From contig NW_003126388.1 in the NCBI RefSeq assembly GCF_000003605.2, positions 306,220-325,968 on the forward strand: DNA of 19,749 nt, in the 5' to 3' direction. Source of the DNA: Saccoglossus kowalevskii. Lineage: Eukaryota > Hemichordata > Enteropneusta > Harrimaniidae. Below the pieces are notes generated by a model that ran no database searches, was not told where the DNA came from, and worked only from the letters and a program-made list of their open reading frames with translations. Below, piece by piece: positions 8,735-19,024 of the stretch (position 1 is the first letter of the stretch; each line of letters begins with the position of its first letter). Position numbers and translations under genes: made by a program.

Positions 8735-8865
8735 TACTGTAAAATCTGTATTAGAAGCCGCATCTCTATTAGAAGTTGTACCCATTCCTTTTGAACAATT
8801 GAGAACCAAAAATTCCCCTCTGTTGAATTGTAGAAGTCACGGCTTCTAATACAGATTTTACAGTA
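8735..8865. mobile_element. 131-bp MITE with perfect 26-bp terminal inverted repeats
   Basis: The left arm 8735-8760 starts TACTGTAAAATCTG and ends GAAGCCG. The right arm 8840-8865 is its exact reverse complement. TA at both ends would fit a TA target duplication of the Tc1/mariner/pogo type, with the repeat starting CTGTAAAATC. Inside, CTGTATTAGAAG (8746-8757) and CTCTATTAGAAG (8764-8775) are near-duplicate; the latter is identical to 2030-2041. There is no transposase frame. The perfect arms suggest recent insertion or hairpin-driven conversion. Confidence 0.8.
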
Positions 8866-10092
8866 GAACACTTTTGAATGCAACTGGTGCAATATTTGTT
8901 TTGGGTTATTTTGCAGCATAGAAAATAAAAATACACTTGTTCCACCAGATACCCAGGCACCTCAGTTACAACATCAGGCAAGCATGCCACAGATGCTTCT
9001 GTAATTTTCTTATTTACAGTAGGAACTTTAATAACCGCTTGAACCATTGCTATGAGTGTACCAGATTGGTAGTTAGATGTACCTTTTTAGTGTACAATCA
9101 AGTATATGTGCAAGGCGTTAGCAAGGACTTCATGTTTCTGAGGTGCTTGAGGAACCCCCCCCCCTGTCATTGTGCGAGCAGTCTCGTACGACATATTGAA
9201 TGCACGTAATGTACATTTAGTGCACGCTATTCGAATGTATATACTTTTGGGTACAAAGGGGTGATGTAGAATTATGTATCTTTGTTGCATCTTTTAATGA
9301 TTGTTTAGGTAAAATTGAGTCATCACATTCCTGAAATAAAATGAATTTTCCAGATGCGTTTCCTGTTTTATGTTGTATCAAGGATTTATAACGTAAGGGT
9401 ATGCTTCTTTCATAACTTCATGTTATCCTCACTTTGCAAGTGCTGAAAGTGATTCCATTCTCTGTGTGTAAATCAAAGATACCATAATAGGTGATTTACC
9501 ATTCAACTGGCAAAAACTTCAGTGGTAAAAATCGAACAATTTGAACTAAAATTTCTTTATTTCATAGCTCACATCGAAAGGCTGATCTTTAATATGGGAG
9601 TATTGAGTTTAGATTCCCTTACTTCATCAAAATTGATGATCATCAAATGTATACATCACACTAAATACTTTTTCAAATCCCACGCGATGTCTTTTGCCAC
9701 TATGACCTTTGTTTGTCTTTTTTTTACGTGCGATTTCACGAATAACTCAGGATCTCAGAGAACGGAAAATGGTCTATTCTAACCTGGATGTTAAGAAAGT
9801 TTGAGAAGAGATGGGTGGATGTATCTCATTCAATGAAAAACGTGCATATTATATTGTATCAGACACAAAAGCAATTTGATATGAACCCCAATCAACCTTC
9901 AACACATCAAACACTTGCTTACCCTCATCTTAGAAATCATTGGTACATATTATCTTTTTTGAAGTTTTATCATGTGATAATGTATTTCAGAGTAGAAAAT
10001 TGTCATGCTTTGTAAATTGAATTATTTTGTAACTACAGAAATAGGATGAGGATATTGCTGTGGTTCATATTTCAAAGTATTTTATCTTATCG
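8866..10092. other. Intergenic AT-rich stretch
   Basis: No supported exon or RNA gene. A run of 10 C lies at 9155-9164. Several open frames of 67-92 codons on both strands (about 8769-9290 and 9522-10015) have no domain-like content, no splice context and mutually overlapping positions, so they are treated as chance. Confidence 0.45.
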
Positions 10093-10106
10093 CCACTAGG
10101 TGGCAG
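10093..10106 (+). promoter_or_regulatory. CTCF-like binding motif
   Basis: CCACTAGGTGGCAG matches every position of the conserved bilaterian CTCF core consensus CCASYAGRKGGCRS. It lies in an otherwise AT-rich intergenic region between two genes, where an insulator or loop anchor would be plausible. About 32 bp downstream, TGAGGGCGCTG (10138-10148) resembles the 3' half of the same motif. Binding in this organism is inference: CTCF is present in most bilaterians but lost in some. Confidence 0.55.
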
Positions 10107-10655
10107 CAATCATATACATATTTCCAGTTAGTTACTGTGAGGGCGCTGTCATGTCAGCTGAGACTTTACTGGTAGATGGACGCGGCTCACTATAAAGCAG
10201 AAAAAAAAATGTGGAAATTCTGAAATTTTTGATAATTTGCTGTCAAAAAAATTTAGGTACCTGAACTTGTTTCCATGGAAACGATGATTTTATATAAACC
10301 CTACTTTGGCATCTTGTTAGATTTGAGAATGAGCAAAATGTGTATAATTCAGAAATACTTTTTTCCCCTCAGAATTTAATTTTGCAATTTTTTTCAAGAA
10401 AATCTGGCCCCAAAAGTGCATTAGTTGCGTCCACCCTTCACCAAAAGAAAATGAGTATACACTGTATACTTGGCACTGTATGTTAAATTTGGTTCAAAGG
10501 TTTTCAATAATGATGGTTGGCAACTTTTGTAAAGTCGCCAGCATATGTAGATACAAGTGGAATCTTCAGACAATAGTTATGGTGAATTAAATGAATTAAG
10601 TGACATTTTTCAGCAAAATATAACAATTCTTGATTAGTGTATGATTACAGAATAT
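10107..10655. other. Intergenic stretch, no gene seen
   Basis: Positions 10138-10200 are less AT-rich and contain a CTCF half-like motif and a TATAAAG (10191-10197), but no open frame or exon follows that would mark a promoter. The remainder is AT-rich and unremarkable. Confidence 0.4.
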
Positions 10656-10787
10656 GTGATTGATCAGTTGGTGTCACATGCACCAACTCATTTAAATGTG
10701 GAAAGCATGCTCTTGATAGTGATTGGTCAGTCGGTATCACATGCTGCTGTTCATTTAAATATTAATGTGGAAAGCATGCTCTTGGTA
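10656..10787. repeat. 63/69-bp tandem duplication preserving a reading frame
   Basis: Copy 1 (10656-10718, 63 bp) and copy 2 (10719-10787, 69 bp) align along their length, with a 6-bp ATTAAT insertion in copy 2. Both end GTGGAAAGCATGCTCTTG plus three bases. Copy 1 also holds an 8-bp hairpin, AGTTGGTG (10666-10673) with CACCAACT (10681-10688), around TCACATG. Both copies stay open in the same + frame (a 73-codon frame, 10641-10862). The peptide is unrecognised and no splice or start context supports a gene. Confidence 0.65.
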
Positions 10788-13719
10788 GATCTGAAGATAA
10801 CTTTGGCTTTATACAAGTCATCTGATTGTCGCATGTGGTGGTGGTCTCAGGTTAAAGATTAAATGGGTTAACTTTTCGTTAATTTTTTATATCCACTACA
10901 ACCTGTAATTTGATAACGAATTTGAATGGTGCCATGCTGTTTTTGTTCACATGCTATGTTCTGTTACTGTACTAGTAAATTTCAAAATGGGCATTGTTTT
11001 AAACTTTTTGCATCGAAATGATTAGATTCAGCTCTATTCACAGAAAAGTATGAATTGTAAACATATTAATTACTCATTGGGTTTTAATTTTGCTATTCAC
11101 TGAATTGAATTCAACCAATTGAAATTAAATAATGCAAATATGTAAAATTAAAATAAACTTGTTGCTTCACTGAAAAATCCATGAATTTTGAATATATAAA
11201 TAGTGTAATGCGTGACAATAAATGCTCTCACATTCAATAGACATTAAATGCTACCTGTTATTGAAATGAATGGAAGGGTACACTGCACTCACCCCCAGAT
11301 TTGGATTTGATAACTGTTTTATCTTGCTGGCTATCCAAAAGTAATTATTTAATGTAATATTCACCTTGGTGCAAAAATTGTCAACTGGGATATGTATGTC
11401 TTGTTATCAACAATTCTAATTATAGTTAAGATCAAGGTCAGATAAAATCAATGCCCAAGCCAAGCTTTGAAACACTTCACGAAGAGATGCATAAATTAAA
11501 TTCTTCAAAAGTCTACATTTGTCACCATTCCTTAATTTGTATGTTGCTTTGTTAGTTATCAAGGCTTGTAGCCAGTGGGAAAGAAGGATGACCCTTTGGT
11601 TATTACCGTAACAAAAATTATTAAAATTAAAAGTTGTATTCAATTTTGGGCAGAAAATAATGTGCGTTCAAAGAGTTTTAACTGCTTGTGAAGCCAGGTG
11701 GTAAGGGAGTTTTCAATTTGAAAACTGGGAGTGGGAGCGTTGATTTTTTGAAGATTGAGAATTTGCTGTGAGTGGAGAAAATAAAAAAGAAAAATTTGCT
11801 CAACTAAATAATGTAAATGTAAATTATTTGCATAACAAACTTCTCTAGCCCCCTCAATTTGAAATTGGTTACCCTTGATGCGAGGAAGTTGTTGCAACAT
11901 GTGTAATATATGCAGGTGAAGAAATGCATGAAAGGATTACATTATTCAGAAATTATTGTTTGTTCGAATATCCATGGTTCATACTTGCCTCAAAAATTGC
12001 CTTTATAATTATAAGAGTAAAGTATTTTATTGCAAGTTGCAGAATATCTCATTCATAGCTGCTTTGTACTCGTCAGAAAATCTGACCGTCGTTTTGTTGT
12101 ATATCTAGAGGAACTGTACAGAGATGTATTAGAATGATAAATAACCTGGTATTTACGGTACATGTGAATCCATTAAGTGAAACTTTGAAGCTGTATGTGC
12201 TGGTATGAGTGACATATTAAAAGCAAGAAAAATATTGAACACTCACAAGTTTTAATTTCAAAATCATGAACGTTTGTCATACGTCACAGAATAAGCCTGT
12301 GTAATTTTTTTGTAATTTTTTTCTCTCAAGATCTATAGTATTATATTTATTTGGTTCAAAATTGATAAAATATTAAAAATACTTAAGAAATGTTGCACAC
12401 AAATAGAGTAAAACAAGTTCATGTGGCATATTTCCAGGAATATTTTTCTCACTTCCATTCATAAAGCATTGGTAGTATTTAAATTAGTTGCTGCCTTATT
12501 TGTGATGGCAGTATTAAAATAGATAAACTTCTCCAATTAATTTAATATGTAAGGCTGTTAGAAAATAGAACCTGGCAATTCTGATGCGAAAATTTGTCAG
12601 TTCAGGTTTTTTTAAAAACCATATGCATACTGTGTGTTTTTTGTTTGGGATGGTCAAGACAGACTTGGAGATGGGTGAAAACTTTTTTTGAGTATTTCTT
12701 CATATTAAGTCCTAGACCAGATGTGTGCCTGGGACAATTTTTAGGTTAAAAATACAAAATGTTTGGACCAATGTCAAGTTCAGTATAATATGTAGTGAAA
12801 ATGACTTGCTTAAACCAAAAATTCTGTTTTGTCTTGTGCTAGTTACATATCTCCAAAGCCATGTCAAGAAAAAAAAAAGCTCCATTTTCAAATTACGGTA
12901 AAATAATAGAAGTTTTTTTTAACTTGGGTAGTTTGGAAGGTACCCTAAAAATATTGTCATTCTCGTTTCTATAGTCTTACCCGGAGAGTATTACCAAAAG
13001 TTGGCTTCAATGTTATTCTATTGGGAAATCAAGGTGCAATAATCTATTACTGTTACGGACAATGGTTATACTATCATAGTGCAATGCAATACCATCCACA
13101 AGTACACAACAAGGCAAGTTATGACTCCCCATATGGCTGGGTCTTGTAAGTTATTTTGCATACAATCACGGTGACTAACAATGTACTGCGTTGCAGTTGG
13201 TTCTATTACAATGGAATGATAATAGAAACATACGACAAACTGATAAAAAAAAACACAATTAGAAAGCGTTGGTTTTAGTTTTATTGCTTTGTGTAAAACT
13301 TGACCATACACGAACACTTGTAAATACGGGGCCATTGTTTTTGTCCGTGTTTACATCGTCATGCACGCATTCACACTCTGTAAGTCTGTGATAAAATCAG
13401 ATCCTGGAGAAGGGAATATAGTTAAATCAACAAAACAAAATTAAAGATGATACAATTTTGACACAGTAAAAGCAGTTATTTTGTCGAAAAAAAATAATTA
13501 TTATTCATAAGCAGTTGAACAAGAATTGTGTAAGACGCGATCCTCCATGGGAGAAAGTGGACGAGTGAACTGAAGTCATGATAATATTCCTCTCTAAAAA
13601 GTTGCAACAACCAATGCTACAAAAGTGAAAAACATAAATTGAAAACAAAATACGAATAAAATATCTTAAGGCGAAATGAAAGTTGAATGACAGACGATGT
13701 TAAAAAACAGCTGATAATG
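10788..13719. other. Intergenic AT-rich stretch
   Basis: Nearly 3 kb with no recognised coding exon, RNA gene or well-bounded repeat. Two adjacent minus-strand open frames (11416-11643 and 11640-11900; 75 and 86 codons) have no family motif and no splice signals that would join them. Another minus-strand frame (13066-13335) is likewise unrecognised. The base composition is uniform and AT-rich up to about 13,500. Confidence 0.45.
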
Positions 13720-14468
13720 TCATGAGCTCGATGACCCTAACTACGTCACATCTCACATGACCAGGCCACTGCGCGTGCTCACCACGATTTCATCCCTGTA
13801 ATGTGTGCTATCAATGGCGACATGTGCTTGGCTTCAATGTGTTGAACTCAACGCCGTGTCTTGCCTCTAATATCTCTGCCAGTGCAACACGAGTACGTCT
13901 TCCACATTACGGGCACACCGACTGTCTGCAGGAAAAGTGGCACACATTTATATCCAGCCGTTCCTGCGTGGTAGCCTCCAATTACACGTGGTAAAATCTG
14001 CATATTTTATTTGCTCTGATAGTGGCATATGTGGTGTCCTGATACAAACTGTTCATTATTTTGCCACCTCGTTGAAATGTAGACTTGTATGAAAACCTTA
14101 ATTGTCTGAGATCTATATAGACTTGAAATCTTTGCTATTCTGTGTATCGTCTGTAGCCATAAGACGCAATTTCCCGAGAAATCAAAGTAGACGTAGGAAA
14201 GCAACGCTCGTCCGTGTGACCTTTCGTGTCTGTTAGACTCAAACACTCGTAAGCTCTCACCGTTTCTACCCATATGGAAAGACCTGGTGAACCTAAAATT
14301 GACATGATCAGCATCCTCGGCGCTTTAAAGGTCAACTAATGGGTGTCTGGTAGTATTGAAGTTGTAATTTACCGTTGAAACAATTCAATTCTGCGGCTGT
14401 AGTCTGGCTGACGTGTGGTTTAACGATTTGCAAGAAAAAAAGCAGGGAAGCAATAGAAGCCGAGCAAC
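13720..14468 (+). promoter_or_regulatory. Probable LARP1 promoter and 5' UTR region
   Basis: Compared with the AT-rich DNA on either side, this stretch has many CpG dinucleotides (for example CTGCGCGTGC near 13769, TCGGCGC near 14318) and ends at the LARP1 start codon. It carries CRE-like sites TACGTCA (13742-13748) and TGACGTG (14409-14415) and a CACATG E-box (13754-13759). No TATA box is obvious next to the ATG, which fits a CpG-type housekeeping promoter. An in-frame stop, TAG at 14454-14456, lies just before the ATG. The exact transcript start, and whether a 5' UTR intron exists, cannot be seen. A 63-codon frame at 13803-13994 is not believed to be coding. Confidence 0.45.
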
Positions 14469-14742
14469 ATGGCGACTGATGTGGTGCAAATGAAACAGAC
14501 TGAATCTAACATACACAACAGTTTGAACGACCCTGAACTACCTGAATTAACGCGTGTGGAACATGTAGATAAAAGTGACATTTTAATTACGGAAGGAGAA
14601 ATGATTTCTTCGGATGAACAATGTGGAAAAGAAAGCAATCAATCGGGAAGATCCAGAAAAAAATTCCAAGAGGCACCTGCTCCAAAGACCAACCCATGGA
14701 CTAAAAGTACAAATTTCAATACTGTAACTAATGTAACTGAAG
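14469..14742 (+). CDS. La-related protein 1 (LARP1), first coding exon (partial gene)
   Basis: LARP1 is a cytoplasmic RNA-binding protein that, in the family, binds TOP-mRNA 5' ends and poly(A)-binding protein under mTORC1 control. This exon gives the first 91 residues plus one base of the next codon. Residues 1-65 are acidic/polar and likely disordered. Residues 66-79, FQEAPAPKTNPWTK, match the conserved N-terminal EAPPPKxNPWTK motif of animal LARP1/LARP1B, the basis of the identification. The start is supported by A at -3 and G at +4 (AACATGG) and an in-frame TAG at 14454-14456. The donor is probably AAG|GTTTGT at 14742/14743 (phase 1); GTAACT at 14724 or 14733 (both phase 0) are alternatives. 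Unspliced, the frame would run to TAG 14901-14903 with unrelated residues. The La module and DM15 repeats must lie on later exons beyond the window. Confidence 0.82.
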
Positions 14743-15479
14743 GTTTGTATTCACACATTTCTGTTTCTGGTAGCAGTTTAATTGTTAAAAGATTGTGGTC
14801 TTACAAATTTTATCAGAAACCCAAGCGACTGATTATCAACTGCTTGGTAATAATTCAATATATTTCATTCAGTGCCTATCAGTTGATTGGCTGTCATACA
14901 TAGGGTGGTACACATGTTACTCCATCTAAAGGTTCACCCAGTTGTATGCTGAAAACAATATATTTTACATTTGATACATGAATATTTGGTGCTGATATTG
15001 GTACAAGACTAGCCTACAGTCATTACATCTGTTAATGCATTTTTGAATATTCATTATTTGGTAAAAAAATAATATAACCATTATATGGTCAAGTCTAAGT
15101 AAAAGTACATAGGTCTAACAAATATTATGGTTGAAGAAACTGTTTACAGATTGACACTTAAAATCAAGGTTTAATTTTAAGGTAATTTATTGCCATTCAA
15201 CATCAAACACTTGCCAGTACCACAATGTTGTAAATGTCTAAAAATTGCTGTTTCAGTCATCTAAATTATGTAGCATGCAACATTCCTGAAATGCCAATGG
15301 CCAAGGTGGTGTTTCAAAACATTCACAAAAGAACATTAACAATACCAATGTAAGTTTGACTGACAAAACATACTACCTGCTGAAAATATTAAAAAAATAA
15401 TAAAAAGAATGTTATTTAGGAAAAAAGCAATCAAACGTACACTGAAAGTGTCGCCTTTGTCATATGATAGCGTTTCACA

Positions 15480-15491
15480 GAAAGTGAAACT
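15480..15491 (+). promoter_or_regulatory. ISRE-like (IRF-type) motif in a small hairpin
   Basis: GAAAGTGAAACT fits the interferon-stimulated response element core GAAANNGAAACT, the site of IRF-family factors. The flanking bases make GTTTCAC (15472-15478) and GTGAAAC (15484-15490) an inverted repeat with a 5-base loop. IRF genes exist in many invertebrates. Any role in LARP1 regulation is inference from position only. Confidence 0.3.
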
Positions 15492-16265
15492 ATTATACAT
15501 AAATGCATTTGGTCACTGTAATCTACCTTTTTGAGGTGGCATTACTGGTAACTTGCACTAATGCAGAGAATGAGAAACACTTCCTAGCAAATAAATGACG
15601 TTGACCTTGCGATTCCTCCTGTAGAATTGAGTCCTATACTCTGGTGGCAATTTTGAATTAAAAACTTGGTCTGTATTCAGTCAACTATGGTTCACATTTC
15701 TAAAATTGTAAAGAGGCTACCCAAAGTTTTTTTTTTTTTCAGATTTAAACATTCATTTTTAAAAATCTATGCATGGGCAGGAAAATAGCTTTCTTTTTCC
15801 TTTACATTCTAAAAGTGTATTTTCTCTATATAATTTGAGAAATTAAATGGTCCTGTAAAGTTCACCTAAATCATTTCTAAATGCTTTTTTGGGGACTATT
15901 GGATTTATTTGGATCTCTGAGGTCTTGTGGAATTTTTTTAATTCGGCTTCACATTCGTGTTTACTTGCACAAAGCTTTGCACTAAATCAGCAAGTACACT
16001 ATTCAGTGATCTGCTTCAAAACTAAGGTTGTCATAAATGGCACGAAAACTAGTACAGTATTCATTTCGCCAATCCTCGTGGTATTTTCATTGTTACATTG
16101 TTTTCATATCTTGATGAAGATTAAATTATTAGACTTAGACTTGTAGAAAAATAATTATAGACTTTTTGTTTATTAGTTCATTTCCATATTTAATAAGTGC
16201 TTTGACCATACGTTACCAAAACTTTGAAAAATATGTTTCATCCCTAATTGAGCAAATGGACTGCA

Positions 16266-16322
16266 ATGGAGGAGGGGTACTGGAGGGATAGGGTTATAAT
16301 TACAGTTTGGGGGGGGGGGGGG
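16266..16322 (+). repeat. G-rich tract ending in a run of 14 G
   Basis: GGAGGAGGGG, GGAGGG and ATAGGG blocks precede a 14-G homopolymer at 16309-16322. Four or more G runs of three or more bases on one strand meet the G-quadruplex pattern, although the loop before the long run is about 19 bases. The homopolymer length should be regarded as uncertain because such runs are prone to slippage and sequencing error. Confidence 0.6.
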
Positions 16323-19024
16323 TAAGGAACTCTTGTCGTCTCATTAATATGCATAAATGGATTTAACCCTAATTGTACCAATTCTTAAAGAGCTCTATTA
16401 GTATACTTGAGTTTGTGAAAAATTGCACAAGGGTATACTCCTATTTGGCTATCAACTACATTGCAGTGGGGAGTTAGGTGGGTGTGTCCTGAGTAACCAT
16501 AACCCGGTAATACATTACAATCAAACCATAACCTACTTCCCAAGCTGGCTTTCAAGTGGCTTTGCCTTATCATGTATATACTCGTAATTTTAAAAATAAG
16601 TATTTGAATAAAAGTATTTACCACCGTTACTAATACAAGACATGCTTAATTAACATATTTTGTGATTTTGAGAGCAAGCTGTATTAGCTTCAAGCCTGCC
16701 AGCTCAAATTTTCAGCTGCGCTCCAATCGTACTGTAGCATCCACTTGATTATAAACAGATTTTTTGTAGAACATGGCTGATTTATTAAGAATTTTATTTT
16801 ATGTCTCTAACAACGATAACCAGGCCTCCATCAATAGCATCCAGTTTTGTGCTGTTTGTCGCTTTGTTTGGCGGTATTATGACTTGGCTGCATAAAATAA
16901 AATGTTAGCATATGCCAGCTGTAGCCATTTAAGCAGTACCTAGACAGACGATTTTTGAGTACTTGGACAGAATTAATTTTTCTACAAATTATAGTATGCA
17001 ATTATGAATTCACTGGTTATTTCTATTTCAGACAGTATTTATGCATGAACCTTTTGCAATCGTTGCTGAAATTGTGGAATATGGGTCTTGTGCAACATGT
17101 ACAACAGTGTTGACACAAAATTGCACATGCAGCACAAGAATACTACCTTTTAATGTTTATCTTCACTGTTAGTAAAGTTTAACTTGCCTGAATTATCTTC
17201 ACATCCTTGGTTTTCTGTTCCTCAGTGATGGGTATAGAAAACACAAGTATGCAAAACATGTCATCCTTAAATTAAAATCTGTATACATCAATTGTATATT
17301 CCTAAAAATCTTTTGCTTTCTGTTGCTTACATCTTGAAAGTAATACAGGACAGAAATCCATTGGGTATTATTTTATTTCTAACCGACATGGATTTATCTT
17401 TCTGTTTTAAAATGCTCAAAACAAGTTCGATAATATGCCATATGTTAAAAAGACTTCCAATTTGATGCTTAGCTTTATTTATAAATAATCTCTATATAAA
17501 ATTGCTGCTTGAAATAGTTTGAATACAATCACCTACTTACGTATATACCCATGCCAGCTCAGTTGAGAAGGGTCAATGTGGAGTTTAAACCCCTAACAAT
17601 AAAAGGTCGGGTCATTTCAAGGACACTCCCCCATTCCATACATACATTTGTTTTGGTAGCCATTTTGCATTTGACTGTTGGCCTCTTTTTATTTGAACTT
17701 GAGCAGTAGGTTTCTGTTTTTTCTTCAGTAATGAAATCTGTGTTTAATACTGCTTATGGCCCATGAAACTGATTATTTGACTATTTTATGCCAATAGTGA
17801 ATATTTAGACACAAGTTTGGTTATTACTAGGAAGGTTTATTAGGTAGCTATTAATATGAATAAATAGATTTCAGTTTTTTTTTATTTTGGAGTGTTGCTA
17901 TTCAACATCAAATTATAATTCTCTGCTCTATTTATGGTACAAGATGTACATTATAATGAGAGAATTGTTTAATGGCTTAATTATGCTATACTCGTTAATT
18001 CATAATTTTGATACATTGCCAGCATAATAATTCATATACAGGTTTAAATTTATACTAGAAATATTGTAAAACTGCTTCAGAGACAAATCAGCAGAAAGGG
18101 CCGACATATTGTAGCAGTAAACTTTTCACTGGGGTTTTAAAGAAGTGTATCAAGTTCCAGTGGCTTTTGAGGAATTTTTTTTCCCCCACAAATACTCTGA
18201 ACTAGTCAATTAGCAAGTATTTCAGGTTACAAAAACTGAACATTTTACTTAGGCAAACAGGATCTCTTTAGGGGTCACTGTCGAGGGCTGTTGAAGGATC
18301 CAAATTATTACTATTAATCCAATTACATTAGCTTGCAGGAACATTAATTGGCCATATCTGATCTTTTAGTCGTGTATGTACCTGCGTACATTACCGAAGT
18401 GCTACTGTGGTCAACATAGAAGTTGCATATTTAATGATTCACTTAGATTCTAATTCTTGGTTTATACACACTTGTCATGGCACAAATATGGTAGTACTGT
18501 TTTATTATAAATTGTCAATGTGCTATGTTAAATAAGAAGTTCAAAGGTTTGATCATTTCTGCTGCATACTTTTTAGAAATTACCTATTATGATGAATGGG
18601 CATTTTTCAGTGTCAGAGTAAACAAATTACTCTACATGGTCTTGCACATAAATTTACACACTCTTGTCAACACAAACTGCCATTAAGTTACTGTGGCATT
18701 ATTTTTGCAAACTTGGACATTCTACTGGTTAATAACAAATTAGGCAAAGAACGCTTAAATTTATAATTTTGCTATCCATGAAAGATTCGGTTATATAGTA
18801 TAGTACACTTTGTGTACAGGAACATTTTTGTGATTTCGGAATTTTATTGCATTCATGAAGACAAAATTTTCACTATTACAAAATATCCCAATTTCAGCTG
18901 ACGGATTAATCCTCTCAGTTTAAATTATTCATATGTTACTGAAAACTTGTATTTGTCACTTTGAAATGGAAAATGGAACTGGATGCTACTACATTTAACT
19001 TAAAAAGGTAAATTGTCTGCGCAT

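Noticed and set aside
11416-11900. Two adjacent minus-strand open frames, possibly one split gene or retroelement relic
   Set aside because: No reverse transcriptase, integrase or other family motif; nothing links the two frames.
13803-13994. 63-codon frame upstream of LARP1 as an upstream exon
   Set aside because: Translation unrecognised; its openness is explained by the higher GC of the promoter region.
17038-17171. Possible LARP1 exon 2 after a TTTCAG acceptor
   Set aside because: One frame is open for about 46 codons, but the translation is Cys/Thr-rich and unlike LARP1; with the phase-1 donor it meets a stop after five codons.
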